A DNA stretch of 64,000 bases from Rhodophyticola porphyridii (GTDB lineage Bacteria; Pseudomonadota; Alphaproteobacteria; Rhodobacterales; Rhodobacteraceae). The DNA is taken from NCBI RefSeq assembly GCF_003688285.1, contig NZ_RCNT01000008.1:1-64000 (forward strand), read 5' to 3'. A model generated the notes under the pieces. The model worked only from the letters and a program-made list of their open reading frames with translations, was not told the DNA's origin and ran no database searches. A program made the translations under genes and the position numbers. Positions 62,991 through 64,000 of the stretch are shown one piece after another; position 1 is the first letter of the stretch, and each line of letters begins with the position of its first letter.

Positions 62991-64000
62991 TCAGAGCCCG
63001 TCGATACAGACGTATTTCGTATCGAGATAGTCATCGAGGCCCTGGCTGCCGCCCTCTTTGCCCATGCCGGATTCCTTGACCCCGCCGAACGGCGCCTCGA
63101 CCGTTGTGATCAGGCCGGAATTGATACCGATCATACCATACTGCAGCCCTTCGTTCAGACGGAAGGCGCGCGCGAGATCGGTCGTATAGGCGTAGGAGGC
63201 GAGACCGAACACCGTGTCATTGGCCATGGCAATCGCCTCCTCCTCCGTTTCGAAGCGGAAGACCGGCGCAAGCGGTCCGAAAATCTCCTCCTGTGCGAAA
63301 GCCATGTCCTGTGTGGCCCCGGTCAGCACAGTTGGCTCGAAGAACTGCCCGCCCAGCGCATGACGATTGCCGCCAATCGCGACCTCCGCCCCCTTGGATG
63401 TCGCATCTGCAAGCAGGCTTTCGACCTTTTCCACCGCTTCCATGTCGATCATCGGACCCTGCTCGACGCCGTCCTCGCGCCCGTCGCCGACTTTCATCGC
63501 GCGGGTCCTCTCCACAAGTCTCTCGACGAAGGCGTCATGGATCCCGGACTGCACATAGATGCGGTTCGCGCAAACGCAGGTCTGCCCCATATTGCGATAC
63601 TTGGACGTCATCACGCCTTCCACCGCAGCATCCAGATCGGCATCGTCGAACACCAGAAATGGCGCGTTACCGCCCAGCTCCATGGAGACCTTCTTGACCG
63701 TGTCCGCGCTACCCCGGATCAGTTCCTTGCCGACCGCAGTGGAGCCGGTGAAGGTGATCTTGCGCACCTCGTCGCGGGCCATCATCGCGCCCGCGATTTC
63801 CTTGGCGGATCCTGTCAGTATGTTCACTGTGCCGGACGGAAAGCCGACCTCTTCGGACAGCGCCGCCCATGCGAGACCGGAGTAAGGGGTGGCTGTGGCG
63901 GGTTTGGCCACGACGGTGCAGCCAACAGCCAGCGCAGGCGCCAGTTTGCGGGCAAGCATGGAGGACGGGAAGTTCCATGGTGTGATCATTCCCACCACGC
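62991..64000 (-). CDS. gabD: Succinate-semialdehyde-type aldehyde dehydrogenase (partial)
   Basis: About 336 residues of the C-terminal two-thirds; the 5' end lies beyond base 64000. [32 protein letters not shown], the catalytic Glu in MELGGNAPF and the catalytic Cys in GQTCVCANR are present, and the C-terminus has [25 protein letters not shown]. The pattern fits NAD(P)-dependent succinate-semialdehyde dehydrogenases (GabD) more than general ALDH, especially the C-V-C active-site context and the GMGKEGG end. Substrate specificity is inferred. Confidence 0.85.
   Translation of the reverse strand, partial: VVGMITPWNFPSSMLARKLAPALAVGCTVVAKPATATPYSGLAWAALSEEVGFPSGTVNILTGSAKEIAGAMMARDEVRKITFTGSTAVGKELIRGSADTVKKVSMELGGNAPFLVFDDADLDAAVEGVMTSKYRNMGQTCVCANRIYVQSGIHDAFVERLVERTRAMKVGDGREDGVEQGPMIDMEAVEKVESLLADATSKGAEVAIGGNRHALGGQFFEPTVLTGATQDMAFAQEEIFGPLAPVFRFETEEEAIAMANDTVFGLASYAYTTDLARAFRLNEGLQYGMIGINSGLITTVEAPFGGVKESGMGKEGGSQGLDDYLDTKYVCIDGL

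Overview
The window looks like a chromosomal segment of an alphaproteobacterium of the Roseobacter/Rhodobacteraceae type. It is GC-rich with strong G/C bias at third codon positions. It carries a complete seven-gene Mrp antiporter operon, zeta-GST/FahA aromatic ring-cleavage genes, a PQQ alcohol dehydrogenase, a cytoplasmic-looking Hint-domain repeat protein and a DUF4212/SSS acetate-type symporter cluster, a mix I associate with marine roseobacters. No rRNA, tRNA or CRISPR array was seen. Both window ends cut a feature: an IS3-like element at base 1 and an aldehyde dehydrogenase at base 64000.

Layout. (1) 1-7.5 kb is accessory: an IS3-type end, a beheaded small gene and an orphan Rhs YD-repeat scrap; a seven-repeat protein ending in a Hint domain; an NADPH:quinone-reductase-like enzyme divergent from a LysR gene across a perfect 19-bp palindrome; and an AT-richer island with an asparagine-synthetase-like gene. 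(2) 7.5-11.4 kb is a Pqi-type intermembrane transport operon with PqiA split into two genes. (3) 12.7-18.8 kb is an aromatic catabolic operon (fumarylacetoacetase, VOC protein, MBL-fold protein, DinB-like protein, FAD monooxygenase, DUF2783, maleylacetoacetate isomerase) facing a MarR repressor. A FeaR/AraC-type activator, acyl-CoA ligase, PQQ alcohol dehydrogenase, carboxymuconolactone-decarboxylase-like protein and CoA-transferase follow (19-26.4 kb). Together they look like a route for oxidising an alcohol or aromatic side chain, activating it to a CoA ester and cleaving a homogentisate- or gentisate-like ring, but no ring-cleaving dioxygenase is visible.

(4) 26.5-32.8 kb holds glycerol kinase, the tesA/ybbA/ybbP trio with tesA and ybbA start codons overlapping head to head, and a Ser/Thr-type phosphatase. 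(5) 32.9-38.7 kb is mrpABCDEFG. (6) 38.8-42 kb holds a tandem universal stress protein and two OxyR-like LysR regulators; both have lost the residue equivalent to the peroxidatic Cys199 but keep the Cys208 equivalent.

(7) 42.2-52.3 kb is the most unusual block. It contains a peptidase-M19-like protein missing canonical metal ligands, a 566-residue protein I cannot assign, a DUF3726 protein, an Ldh-family oxidoreductase, a LysR regulator, an ABC importer with two permeases and a binding protein but no ATPase, and a two-domain NTF2/SnoaL-like protein. It looks like an uptake and catabolic system for an unknown small molecule.

(8) 52.8-62.2 kb is an acetate-assimilation block: acetyl-CoA synthetase (TTG start), adenylate kinase, DUF4212 plus SSS symporter, a strong terminator, a cNMP/CBS/DUF294 signalling protein, a small membrane protein, and a protein fusing a degenerate membrane histidine-kinase-like sensor to a complete DEDDh exonuclease. 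A GntR/UTRA regulator and a partial succinate-semialdehyde-type dehydrogenase close the window.
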